NCBI GenBank assembly: GCA_015680905.1
Contig: CM027378.1
Coordinates: forward strand, 81,497,501-81,561,500
Length of the DNA stretch: 64,000 nt
Direction of reading: 5' to 3'
From: Coptis chinensis
Lineage: Eukaryota; Streptophyta; Magnoliopsida; Ranunculales; Ranunculaceae
Positions 36,000-46,611 of this stretch are shown here, piece by piece (within the stretch, counting starts at the first letter, position 1; each line of letters begins with the position of its first letter). The notes under the pieces were generated by a model. That model saw only the letters and a program-made list of their open reading frames with translations. It had not been told where the DNA came from and searched no databases. Position numbers and translations under genes: made by a program.

Positions 36000-37820
36000 A
36001 TCGTTTGGCCACTCGGATCACTCAAATTGAAAACCCAAGGCCACTCTGACTAAGGGGGATCTGGCACTGGAACAAATGTGTGTACAGGTTCATGCTGAAA
36101 CATCGGCTATGACGGCTGGCCAATCTGATATTCATGTCTGACATCCATTCTGTTAACCGTATGAATGTTGCCTGTACTAACCATAGTTGGGAGCAAATGA
36201 CCAATAGATACCTTAAACTAATAACGGTAATACTGCTCATAAGTTTACAATGTAACTAGGTCATAAGCTACTGGCCAACTCCAATCCACGTTTCTTTCGA
36301 TGACTTGCTGTAAGGTCATGTCCTTAGCCTCTAATACATGGGTAGGCGGATTAGGGGGGATACCAAAGCATGGTGTGAGTTGTCTGTAACATCTATCCAC
36401 TAAATACCAGTCCATATCACTCCCACAAGTGAATACAATCCTCCTATGAGAAATGAACAATGTGTATTTACAGTCATTCGCGTCGACGTGCACAGATGTC
36501 CACCAAGGCCTCCAAACAATAGAAGTCTGTGTGCTAAGCTCGAAGGGGGTTCTGACAGAAGTTATGTTATGACTGATCTCACTGTTTAGACGAGCTTGAT
36601 GAGGTCCATGCCAAGTCCTGAGCCTAGGCCTTTCATCGGTGTATTATGTGAGGATAGGATTTGCAACACGGAAATACTCATAAAACCATACCTCTAAGAT
36701 AATGACAAACCCTCCCATCTGGGCACTACTGACAACACTAGTCTACCGAGAAACCCTATCTAAACAACGCAACAAATTATAGCATATGGCTCCAACAAAA
36801 TCAATACCGTACCACCCAACTCATGCAAGTGCTCAAAGTTGGCTAGATACCCCAAGTTAATAGTGGAATGGCCAGAAGGAAGAAACAAGACGCCCATCAA
36901 ATACAGACAGAAAGCTCTTACATACTCATCAACATGTACTTGACCATCATCAGAATCAAGTTACAAATAATTTATTAAAAACTACAACCCATCATCATTA
37001 GTCAATGGTGTAATGTATGCAGTCTTGATACCATAAATCCTAATATCAGCGCTATCATATGACTCCTCGGTCAGACAAGGGAAGAAAGTCATCATTTGGG
37101 CAAAACTCTGAAATTCAATGTTATATCTCAACGGATGACCTAATCCTATACTCAAACCAGATATCATACAAAAATCTAGTGGAGTGAAACCCAACTTTCC
37201 CTGAGGGAAGTGAAAAGTATGTGTACTATCCCACCATCTCTTAACTAAACCATTGATAACTCCCTGAATGTCAGTCTTATTGTAAGGTATGTCAACTAGA
37301 TGATCGAAGGTAGTCGCTAGAATTGTATCTCTAACATGGCCAAGTGCACCAACATTTTTAATATCATCCCACCACGTCTTAAATGCACGTGGAGTGCACC
37401 GAACCCTATACATAACACATCTCTGATGTATGCAAAATGAAACTAAAATTAAAAAAATAAAAATAAAAATGTACGTATTTAACTACTACTACTGCTAATA
37501 TATGAAATTAAAATACATACCTGTTGTTCAAGAACAACTCTTGAGACATGCTTATCATGCCACCTCCTAGGCACCGATCTAAGATGGCTGAAATCCATAG
37601 GCTCAGCAGGAAATTCAAAATCGACTTATTGATACTAAAGCAGTAATGGATCGTCTGGCTCAGCTCCCTGATTTTCAGCTCCAGAAGTTCCTGGTTCATC
37701 ATCTAGATCACCCATGGGATTGCTCCAAACCAATGCACTATTACCATTGTTTTGATCTTCCTCACCGTCACCATTCCATCTTGTTTGGTTATTATCGATG
37801 TATTCGTCGTTGGAATCCAT
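36000..37820 (-). pseudogene. plant mobile domain (PMD, MAIN/MAIL-like) gene inside the Harbinger element, decayed
   Basis: The ATG at 37820 opens an acidic N-terminus (MDSNDEYIDNNQTRWNGDGE). It continues to EPDDPLLL, then two stops and FEFPAEPMDFSHLRSVPRRW, matching the 'DPSLL...' lead-in of PMD proteins. After an intron (about 37430-37520) the PMD core follows: RCTPRAFKTWWDDIKNVGAL, ATTFDHLVDIPYNKTDIQGV, LVKRWWDSTHTFHFPQGKLG, then FTPLDFCMISGLSIGLGHPL. Further down, pieces such as HVDEYVRAFCLYLMGVLFLP and VDWSWPVAYDLVTL appear in changing frames. PMD proteins occur in plant transposons and as the host proteins MAIN and MAIL1. Multiple stops make this copy dead. Its start lies about 290 bp inside the Harbinger right end. 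Confidence 0.85.
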
Positions 37821-38167
37821 TTTTTTGTTAGAACTAGAGAAACTATGTTGAAAACAAATGTGTGAAATGACAAAAGTCTGACTGTCGCGCGATATTTAAA
37901 TAATCATAGCACGCGACATTGATAATGCCGCGCAACAGTGCTAATGGCGTGCAACAATAGTACTGGTGCGCGATATTACCAATGGCACGCGTGGTAGACC
38001 CTACAATCAAATTTGCGGTCGATATTTGCAACAATCTAGAATTAGTCAAAATTTCCAAATTTCGCCTTCAAATTTGAAGGTGATACTACCACCACTTAGA
38101 GATGCTCTAACCTCCCATACCATTCTTCGGTTCCTTTTCCCCAATTAAATTGTACTATCCTCATAGC

Positions 38168-38196
38168 ACGTGCAAATGCACGTGCCCATTTACTAG
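38168..38196 (+). mobile_element. candidate Helitron 3' terminus
   Basis: A perfect hairpin, GCACGTGC with loop AAAT and GCACGTGC, is followed by CCATTTA, CTAG and then T. This matches Helitron 3' structure closely. The 5' end must lie left of the Harbinger element (before 12886), so the parent Helitron would contain the LSM7 fragment and the whole nest. Confidence 0.65.
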
Positions 38197-38549
38197 TATC
38201 TCTACTAGTAGCATATCCTATAATGATCGTGGCCTCTTAAATTTATTCGGGTCTTTTTCTGACGCATAATACCCCTGAATAAATAATTAAATCAAAACAT
38301 CCAAATACCATTTACAATGATAACTTGGTCTTTTTCGCCTTTAGTGAATTTATAATGCCCATTTTCTCCTTAAATTGAAGGATTGCTTAACCCATTTGAA
38401 CAAGAGTAATCAGTCATTTCATGTGGTGGTAAATTAAAAAACCAAATCCACGCTATCAAATCAAATTGTACGCCGCCATAAATACAATTAATTAGCAATT
38501 TAATTAGGTTATTAAATAAGGAAATTAATGAGACGTTTAGAAAATGAAA

Positions 38550-38553
<4 letters not shown>

Positions 38554-38582
<29 letters not shown>
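38554..38582. repeat. (GA)n microsatellite
   Basis: An uninterrupted GA run of about 29 bp, followed by leader-like sequence upstream of the first captured exon. Confidence 0.9.
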
Positions 38583-38584
<2 letters not shown>

Positions 38585-39059
38585 CAAAGGAAGTAAACCA
38601 TCTATTATTTTCTTCTCGCTAACCCAAAATCTACCCACTCTTCCAACTCCATAATCTCTCCATTGCCGATTATTGAAAAAAAAAACTTGATATTGATCTT
38701 TTTGATAATCCATGAGATTGTTGTGAAAGTTGATCTCGCTCTTTTTCTTTCTAACTTATTAATGGAAGCAATTTGAAAACAAACAATCAAGCTCAGAGAA
38801 CACATCCCCAAGGAGCGCTGGAATTTCATTTATCTCTCTCTCTCTCGGTCCATCACCTTTGGTTGTATATTATTTGTTTCTGGTAGGTTTGATTATTGGC
38901 AGGGGAGGAGAGACCATCAAAAATTTGTAGACGAGATCAGGGGCACGCATCCAGGTAGTTGATATCGTAAGACCTTGAAATATAGTGCACGCTCTATAGG
39001 CAGCAATAAACGCAATGGCAAAGTGTTTGACTAAAGGTCACAATAAGAGGGGATAGTGT

Positions 39060-39172
39060 AATGGTTTTCACAGCTGTTGTTAAGAAGCCCACCTGAGGCA
39101 TACAAGAAATTGAGTTCACAAGAATATTGGGAAAGGTTTGTGCGGTCAAGAATATCAGATGAGTTTCAGGTA
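39060..39172 (+). pseudogene. captured exon of an unidentified protein
   Basis: A plus-strand exon-like piece reads PPEAYKKLSSQEYWERFVRS then RISDEFQ and ends at a GT donor (39171). I do not recognise the parent gene. It may be the N-terminal part of the DUF3067 gene or another source. Confidence 0.4.
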
Positions 39173-39527
39173 TGAATTTAATTATTACAAGATTCTTATG
39201 GTATATGTTTTCTTCAATTTAGGATGCAGCATAGTTATGTTTTGTACTTCCATATATTTTTAACCTCTTTCCCATTGTTACAAATATATCAACCATTTTT
39301 ACATCCAATTATACGAACCATGTGCATCCCACTTGACACAATTTAAAACTTTGAATGTTGGGGACTTGGAGTTAAGCAGTTGTGACTTGATTATGTTCGT
39401 GCTTTGTTTGTACCATATTATTTTTCGATGGATTTGTTGCTCTGTTAGTTAAAATCTCAAGGTGAAAGCAATCTATTAATTAGTAAAAATAGTATATGTA
39501 CTCTTTTTCAACTGTTTCTTTGTGAAT

Positions 39528-40060
39528 GCAGAAATATTACATGGCTTCTTCCAGGGAACTTGTTCGCATTGTTAGCATCTAGAAATCACCTGTTATCCAT
39601 CTCTTTGGAGAATCAATTGCTAGGGTGGCTACAATTAGAGGCTTTGGTCAAGAGAAGCGATTCGTGAGGAGGAATCTGTATCTTCTTAACTGTTTTGCTC
39701 GCCCTTTCTTCTGCAGCATAGCTGCCATTGAGTGGCTTTGCTTGCGCATGGAATTACTCTCGAATTTTGTCTTTGCATTCTGCATGTTTTTGCAATGCCA
39801 CACGGAGATCCAAGTATAAAACTCTTCCATTCTTTCTCTTTATATCCAAGTCCTGTTCATTTTCTTGAAAAGCATCCCAATACTTAACTTCAGATGATGA
39901 CAATGTATCATAAATATAGTTTGAGTTTAGCACTTACTGCAGTCCCCTATTATCAAATCTTTAAGGTGTTGGAAGTGCTTTTGTGCAGGTATGGCAGGTC
40001 TTGTTGTGACATACAGCCTTAACTTAAATGCACTCTTATCACGGTGGATACAAGAGATGA
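39528..40060 (+). pseudogene. captured ABCC (MRP-type) transporter exons
   Basis: After an acceptor at 39530 the frame reads YYMASSRELVRIVSI, a TAG, then KSPVIHLFGESIARVATIRG, FGQEKRFVRRNLYLL and ARPFFCSIAAIEWLCLRMEL. This is the second transmembrane domain of a plant ABCC transporter. A second exon from 39990 reads MAGLVVTYSLNLNALLSRWI and then departs from the family. Only this segment is present; no nucleotide-binding domain is seen. The internal stop and truncation make it a fragment. Confidence 0.9.
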
Positions 40061-40229
40061 CAAGTGTTTTGTCAAGCAAACTACAGAGTTGGTCTTTCAG
40101 AGTTCAAGATGATGCGGTCAAAGGAAGAACTTATAAAGATTTATATCATCTGTATTTTCTTTCCTCGGGATCATGTTTAAACCAAGGTTCTCACCTTGTT
40201 GTTGGTGACAACTAGTGTGGAAGGACTAT

Positions 40230-41355
40230 GCATTCTAGGACAGTATATTCCAGTACACTGGATGATGGAACAGATCCAAGTGACTCAAAAGATGATAAGC
40301 ACGATGGAGAATCTTCCAACGAAGAAACTGGAGTGGTATGTTGACTTTTATGTTCTATTTATGCCTACCTGAACTTAACATTCGTCATGCATGGAGAATA
40401 TTAGCTTTAGGCTTTGCACTTATACTGTTTTTCTTTCAGGTAAATAATGGATTCTGTGATGATCTGGAAAGGATTGTAGGGACAGATGATTCGACCTTTA
40501 GTGGGGTAGATCTTGCAACTCTTATCAAGAACAAATATGGCAGATCATATGATGTCCAACTAATAAAGAAGGTAATAAGCTGCTCAATGAGATACATAGC
40601 ATCAGCACTGACAAGCTGATTTTTCATATAGTGGATTCTGATGCATGCTCTTTTATACTTTCTTATAAGTGAGAGAGGATGTTTTGTGTTGGATTACATT
40701 AGCATGTTCAATCTGTAATACTGGGATTTTGGCTCACAATATTTATGGTGTGAATAGTTTTTTTTCTAGGTCATTTTGTTTCACCTGATGCATTGTTAAT
40801 TAGAATGCTTTGATACAGGAATTCATGGGAAAAAGTCTCTTGGCTTTGAACGTTATGTGGAAGTACATGGAACAGGTTAGAATTGTATCAGATGGACATA
40901 ATTAAAGATGCACACTTGGTACTTCATTTCAATATGTTGCCTGCACTATATCTTTCTGTTTAAAAAGATCAATATTCTATATCACCATGTGCTTGTGTAC
41001 TCACCAGTCAACACAACCCCACACATCCGACATGGCACAGTAACCTAATATAGCTTTCTGAATGATAGTATACATTGGTAGTATTCCTATACATGGTAAA
41101 TCACATAATTTTTTAGAATTTCCCATAAGGTTTTTGCTACAGAGTAGTAGTAATGAACTTTGAACTCTGCACAACTGCACGTATGTGTTTCGACTTACTA
41201 GTTTGACTTATTTCTCTCAGAGATCTTTTCCACCGACTGAAGAAGAGTATATATTGAGACTTGATGATGTAGCAAATAAATTGACATGCTGGGGAGTTGT
41301 CTCACATATCCGAAGTAGCCTATCCAAGTCGAAGGAGCGCCCCAAAATAGGAAAG
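40230..41355 (+). pseudogene. captured DUF3067 gene fragment
   Basis: Exons with good borders follow in one frame: an acidic linker (about 40230-40336), then LERIVGTDDSTFSGVDLATL with YGRSYDVQLIKK (40440-40570), then EFMGKSLLALNVMWKYMEQ (about 40819-40876), then RSFPPTEEEYILRLDDVANK and WGVVSHIRSSLSKSKERPKI (about 41221-41355). The pattern 'LLALNVMWKY.EQRSFP..EEEY' is typical of the DUF3067 family, small plastid or cyanobacterial proteins of unknown function. The exons are free of stops, but the usual last segment and the transit-peptide exon are absent, so I treat it as a fragment. Confidence 0.78.
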
Positions 41356-42871
41356 GTAAAAGAACCAAGTTTTTCCATGTAAGTTGTGATAACTTACCAG
41401 ATATGCAAGGATTGTTGGATCTGGACTCTTTCAACTCAATGTGGCATGCATTCAAAACTTGGTCAGATATGGACACTGCCCAAGTATCCTAATATCACAA
41501 TTTTTGTTTCATTTCTATATTCATTGCCTTCGCTCTAGATTATCATGTAGTAATAATATAAACTTACTGGTGTCTAACATTGTGTCTTTACAATATTATT
41601 ATATTGATATCAATATATCAAATTAGCAAAGTTTGCATTTCCACTTCAGTGCTTGCTTCCATGAATCCCTAAGCTTTGACACTTCAATTTTTAGTCGGTT
41701 ATCACCAGTCCATGTTATTATTTTCTTTTGGCAACTTGGTTGTCCACTGGTTGAATCACCACCTTAATAATGCTACAAGTCTACCACTGTGTTTTTGTGA
41801 TTTGTCATGCTGCTAGCACACTTATTGATGTGCACTATACATATAAGAGTGCTAACTAATTATTCCACTCATTTGCTAATCCACTAATTATCTCTCTTCC
41901 TTTCTTTACTTTTGTGTGTTAGTGAACAATACTAGCTTCAAGTATGATTAAAATATGAGCATATTGCTAGAGTTTGTTGTTTTAATCCTCTTCGGATCTT
42001 CACAAGTCAAGAACACTGGACAGCGGTCTCCATAGACAAACTCATACCTAAGCCCATCAACGAAGGTTCAATTCCTTTCTCTTTTTAAGTACGTAATAAT
42101 TGGTTTCTTTTATTTTATCCTTCAGATATTACTTCCAATGACTTCCAGGGTACAAGTACTCTTATTTGATTCATCTTATGTGACTTCAAAACAAATACTC
42201 GCCTGTTTGGAATTGAGACACAGCCAAGATAGAATATTAGTTACTATATATACCAAAAAAAGGAACCTTTTCTTGCTTATTCTTTTTCATTCTAATACTT
42301 CCACCTGGAAGACGATCCTTCCTCTCTATGTTGGGTTAAGTTTGGAAAATCTATATTAGTTTAGACCATATTAGTATATTACATCATGAGCATCTTGGTA
42401 AACTAAATTTTGATGTTAGTTGATACTTTCAATGGGTCGTCACATCTTGATAACAAATAATTTATTTTAAAATTATATAGTTTTAGCTTTATGAGAGTGT
42501 TGGATACTTGGGTGTGTTGGATCAGAATTTAGAACGTAGGATTAACTGTGAAAGATAATGGTTCCTTCGTAGTGCAATTTTAGGCTAATCAATTGGCTAG
42601 TTCTAGCAAATTTTAGAGTAAGTATTTAACCGCTGACCCAAGTAGATTATGACTACACTAACATTGTTTAGTTCATTGTCAACCAATTCAGTTCAGTTAG
42701 TTAGTTAGGTTTTTCCTTTTCATTGTGCCACTTTGAACTCTTAAGTATTATTATATGAATTTGTTCATGATGGCATTTAGAGAAAAAATCTAGATACTTT
42801 TAGTGGGATGTTTCGGTAAGTTGGTAACTTGGCGTGCTTATGAGTTATGTAATTATTGTTTTAAAATATAG
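41356..42871. other. non-coding between captured fragments
   Basis: AT-rich with no recognisable exon; likely intron and flank of the captured genes. Confidence 0.35.
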
Positions 42872-43474
42872 CATCATACCTTTTACAATGAGCTTTGTGT
42901 GGCTCCAGAGGAACACCCTGCCTTCTTAATGAAGCACCTCTTAATCCCAAAGCCAGTAGGGAGAAAATGACACAGACCATGTATGAAACGATCAACGTCC
43001 CTGCCATGTATGCTGCAATTCAAGCTATTCTTTCTCTCTATGACAGTGGTTGTACAATAGGTTGGTGTTTTTAGGATTGAAAACAACCTTATCTGACCTC
43101 GCTCTTGTCATTTGGGAACTGTGATAAATATATTTCTTTTATTTTTTAGGTATTGTGCTGGATTCTGGTGATGGAGTCCGTCACACAGTCCCCATTTATG
43201 AAGGTTATGCTCTCCCCATATCATCCTTTGTCTTGACTTTGCGGAATGAAATTTGATAGACAAGTGAGTAAAAAGATAAGCTTGCCTGTGTAGCTCTTGA
43301 CTACGAGCAGGAACTTGAAACAACAAATAGCAACTCCTCAATTGAAAAGAGTTACGAGCTCCCTCATGGTCAAGTAATCACCATTGGAGCTAAGCGTTTC
43401 AGGTCCCCTTAGGTTCTCTTCCAACCATCGCTAATTAGGATCGAAGCTACTGGAATTCATCGCATGTTACATTA
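42872..43474 (+). pseudogene. captured actin exons
   Basis: The piece from 42872 reads [17 protein letters not shown], then after a one-base shift [20 protein letters not shown] and [19 protein letters not shown]. After an intron (about 43064-43149) it reads [20 protein letters not shown] (about 43150-43212), and after a deletion [20 protein letters not shown] with [14 protein letters not shown] (about 43290-43400). These are central actin segments in order, with the region between the phosphate loops and the RDMKEKLCY helix lost. One frameshift, one stop and the deletion exclude function. Confidence 0.95.
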
Positions 43475-44955
43475 GTGTTATCTGGTGCTTTTCTATTTTA
43501 CATACTTATAGGTTGGTATCTACTTACTGGACCATGTGTTCAGTCATGAGTAATGAGGAGTCTCAAAAAAACAAAAACAGAAAAATAAAAACCAAGATGT
43601 GGTCAAGAATGGAGCTTTACATGACTTAAATGGATGCCATACTAGAAACGTTGTTTACAAAGACATGCTCAGATCCAGCAACCTTGGATTGCAATTTTGA
43701 TTAGGTAACGAGGTCAGACTAAATTACACCATCTCCATTTAATTTAAGTTTATTTCACTATTTGTTTTATATTGTTGGGTGTCAATTGCCTATACACGAT
43801 AGTGTTAGATTTATTGTTAACTTTGTCACTACAAATTTTTTACTCTCAAAGTGTGTGGCATTGGTGATGCTATATGGCAATAAATTTGTTCCTAGGTATC
43901 TTGGCCGGCCTTGGTAAATTGGTGCTACATAAGTTTTCATAAATTATTACTTAGTCAGCTATCATCAAAGACATTGCGCCATGGTGCTTTAGGTGCTTCA
44001 ATTTCAAAATTATTGATGGTTTCTAACCAGCCTATGTGTACTATACAATTACATCATCCTGTCATTGTTATTCACATGTATTGTATGTTTCCGACTTAAA
44101 AACTTACACAATTTGCATTGCAGTTTGAGTTTCTGCCACTTGGATAAACAAAGAAGGGAGTATATAGTAGAAAGGTATATGTTTTGTTTTGAAATTTAAT
44201 TATTGGTTTAATAAATTTTATTAGTACATTCTGAGCTGGAATTTTTCTACTTCAAGTCAGAGGTGCTCATACCTGATGGCATCAGCAACTCGATTAATCA
44301 TGGAGATCAGGTCACTGAAACTGACACGTCGTTGATGTTTGACAAAGATCAACATGTGTAACACATGTTCTACTCTATTGTCTAGACCGAATTCTTCAAC
44401 AATGGTATTTCTCATTGCTACAGTCAGATGAGTTGCACCAATAATATAGATTTGTGTACCATTTCTTCATTTTGAATCCATGGATATCCATACGATCATT
44501 GTACGTCTGGTGTATAAGTTGGTAATCTGATGAAGAACCTACACTCCGCCATCAAGAACGTTGGAGCATAATAGTCTCATGTTCTACTAAATTGCTTACA
44601 TGAGCTTTGAATTGGATGCCATACTTCGTGTAATGTTTTGTTTATACAATCCTCTATTCTTTTTGGATTATGTACTAACTATTTCAGTGCCAAACTAACA
44701 TCTAAAATGAATATGTAGCAATTATACGACTTTGTAAGATTCATTATTAACAACATTTTCAAACAAAAGAGGTTTGAAAAATTATGCCCAACTATCAATT
44801 TTGATCGGAATAAGAAGTATTTGTCATACATGTTAATTTTCCCTTTTTTTCGGATGAGTGTATATCTATTACAACTGTACGTGTGTTCATATTCACATAT
44901 TTTCCAATAAAATTTATTTGTCATTCATGTGCAGAGCACATGCATTTTGCTAACA
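43475..44955. other. non-coding 3' of the actin fragment
   Basis: No recognisable gene. A short exon-like piece (about 44250-44340, SEVLIPDGISNSINHGDQ) could not be assigned. Confidence 0.3.
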
Positions 44956-45382
44956 TCTATCTAATAAAAAGCAATGGTGTGGAGCCCACAGAGACTCTAT
45001 CCAATAGTTGCCATTGTCTTTTCTAAGTTGTGACATGGCAGATCCAAGTGTTTGGAGAGTTTGTGTAATTTTATTAAGTGTAATCAATACTATGGGATCT
45101 ATCCAAAAATCAACCAAAAAGTCAACAATTGCGTAATTTTGGACTTATAAATTGTTGGGCTATTTATAAACCGTTAGCTTCTCAATTGATTTGGGCTTAT
45201 AGATAATGGATAATTGGGATGGCCTTGCGGTGTATTTATAAATTGAGTTGTTTTACCGGTCTTGTGTCAATATTTTACTTAAGATCGCGGTTATGCGCCT
45301 TTGGCGAAGGCGCGATGAGTTGTCGGGATAATGTCGCAGGCGCGTTGAGGTCTCGCGGGCCGTAGGCACAGGCATACCCTAG
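44956..45382 (+). mobile_element. small non-autonomous Helitron-like element
   Basis: An A is followed by TCTATCTAATAAAAAGC at 44956, a common form of the plant Helitron 5' end. The 3' side has a GC-rich region with a GCGCC/GGCGC stem (about 45296-45314) and ends in CTAG at 45379-45382 followed by T. The hairpin is further from CTAG than usual. It has no coding capacity. Confidence 0.5.
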
Positions 45383-45584
45383 TATGTAATGAATTCTAGG
45401 ATAGAAACACATACTACTTCATACAATATTTAAAGTCTATTGTTTAAAAAGAAATTGGGTCATTGGCAATAGGTGGAACCATTTTTTTTTTTTATTGGTT
45501 TAAGAAAGCATCACCTCTGAAAAAAATTAATAGTTCAAGGTTCAAGTTGGCCATCTTTGTTAATTTTTTGTGATGAAAATAACC

Positions 45585-45953
45585 AATGTTATCAGACCCG
45601 GCCCGGTGGTTTGACCCGGTGAACTAGTGACCTGGTCACCAAACCGGGTTGGGTCACATAGTAGACCTAGGCCAAACCCGATTAACTCGTCCGGTTTTCT
45701 TGTAAACCGCTTTAACCCGGATAGTTTAGTCCCACAACAACCTGTATAGACCCGAATCTTGGTTTATTGGAAAATGAAATAGCTCTAAGACCACCTGGGC
45801 CACTAATAAAGTTGTGAAAATATATGTACTAAGTGAATTATATAATATTTTCAACTTAAGTATTGACCCACTGGTTGAACCAGTGATCCACTGGTTGAAC
45901 TGGTGACCCAGTTCATTTGTCGGGTCAGTGTTCGGACTGGGTCTGATAACTAT
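45585..45953. mobile_element. MITE with 10-bp target duplication (MULE-like)
   Basis: The left end AATGTTATCAGACCC is the inverse complement of the right end GGGTCTGATAACTAT, apart from two mismatches. GAAAATAACC stands directly outside both ends (45575-45584 and 45954-45963). The interior is rich in 'gacccgg' and 'ccactggttgaac' words. Duplications of 9-11 bp point to the Mutator-like superfamily. Confidence 0.85.
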
Positions 45954-45963
45954 GAAAATAACC

Positions 45964-46599
45964 ATGTTGCAATCCTTGTTCTGACAATTAGTTCGTTGCT
46001 CCTGGGTGGACATCTTTATCATGACAGACGAGACCGTTAATAGATTTAATTTTTTCCTTAAGGCAATCAACAACGGTGCATTGAAACTCTTCAAGTCGAA
46101 GCTCTTTTTGCTCTATTTTACGAATCATATTTTATTAACTAAACAAAAAAAGACAATAAAATGAATAATTGAGATATGAACATAAAACAAAACCTAGAAA
46201 TTTTGTGTATATATCCAATCGATTCCTGATCAAAATTATTAGCAAAAACCTAGACAAAACCTTAACTAATAAGAAATAACGAAATGCATTCATTAAACAA
46301 ATAAAATTCTAGACAAAATTACGTCATTTAGAATGAAAATGGCTAAATCAAAGGAGTGAGAACTAAAGTTGATATTTGGCGAACAAGCTCTATGCATCTA
46401 CGATTGATTGATAAAAAATTTCCCTTCTGATGAATAATTGTTTACTACGTCAGTCAGTCAGTCGGAGAAAAAAATGCATAAACGTGTATATAAAAATAAA
46501 ATGATGCCTTTTATAATGATTAATTTTCCTAATGGGAAAAGAGCATTTAGGGGCACTCTGGTCAAAGCAAAACAAAATCATTGGCATAAGAAAAGAGCA
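45964..46599. other. intergenic AT-rich sequence
   Basis: Nothing recognisable on either strand. Confidence 0.5.
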
Positions 46600-46611
46600 A
46601 TCCTACCTATA

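Larger units (their letters stand above)
12889..38107. mobile_element. PIF/Harbinger-like DNA transposon carrying SANT ORF1 and a PMD gene, split by nested CACTA elements
   Basis: The left end reads GAGCATCTCTAGGTGG and then TAGTATCACCT. The right end, inverted, reads GAGCATCTCTAAGTGG and then TAGTATCACCT. Both flanks carry TAA (12886-12888 and 38108-38110), the three-base duplication typical of PIF/Harbinger. Both ends also share internal words of the type 'gccattg(g/c)(t/c)aatgtcg' (about 13060-13170 and 37900-37990). Removing the CACTA insertion leaves about 4,254 bp. The element holds a plus-strand SANT/Myb-like ORF1 near the left end and a minus-strand PMD gene starting just inside the right end. 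No DDE transposase reading is visible. It is therefore non-autonomous now, and its second gene is unusual. Confidence 0.85.
38199..44955 (+). mobile_element. candidate Helitron body with fragments of several host genes
   Basis: Two bases after the preceding Helitron 3' end, an A is followed by TCTCTACTAGTAGCATATCC, which resembles the 5' TC end of plant Helitrons. The next 6.7 kb hold same-strand fragments of an ABCC transporter, a DUF3067 gene and an actin gene, each with introns. That arrangement is typical of Helitron gene capture. The 3' end is not certain: the nearest hairpin plus CTAG-T is at 45382, which also serves the smaller element starting at 44956. Confidence 0.45.

Noticed and set aside
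40230..41355. A functional DUF3067 gene
   Set aside because: The exons are clean, but the last coding segment and a transit-peptide start are missing and it is flanked by other gene fragments.
45269..45382. The 3' end of the large Helitron starting at 38199
   Set aside because: It is the only hairpin plus CTAG-T nearby, but a better 5' partner lies at 44956, so it was assigned to the small element and the large element was left open-ended.
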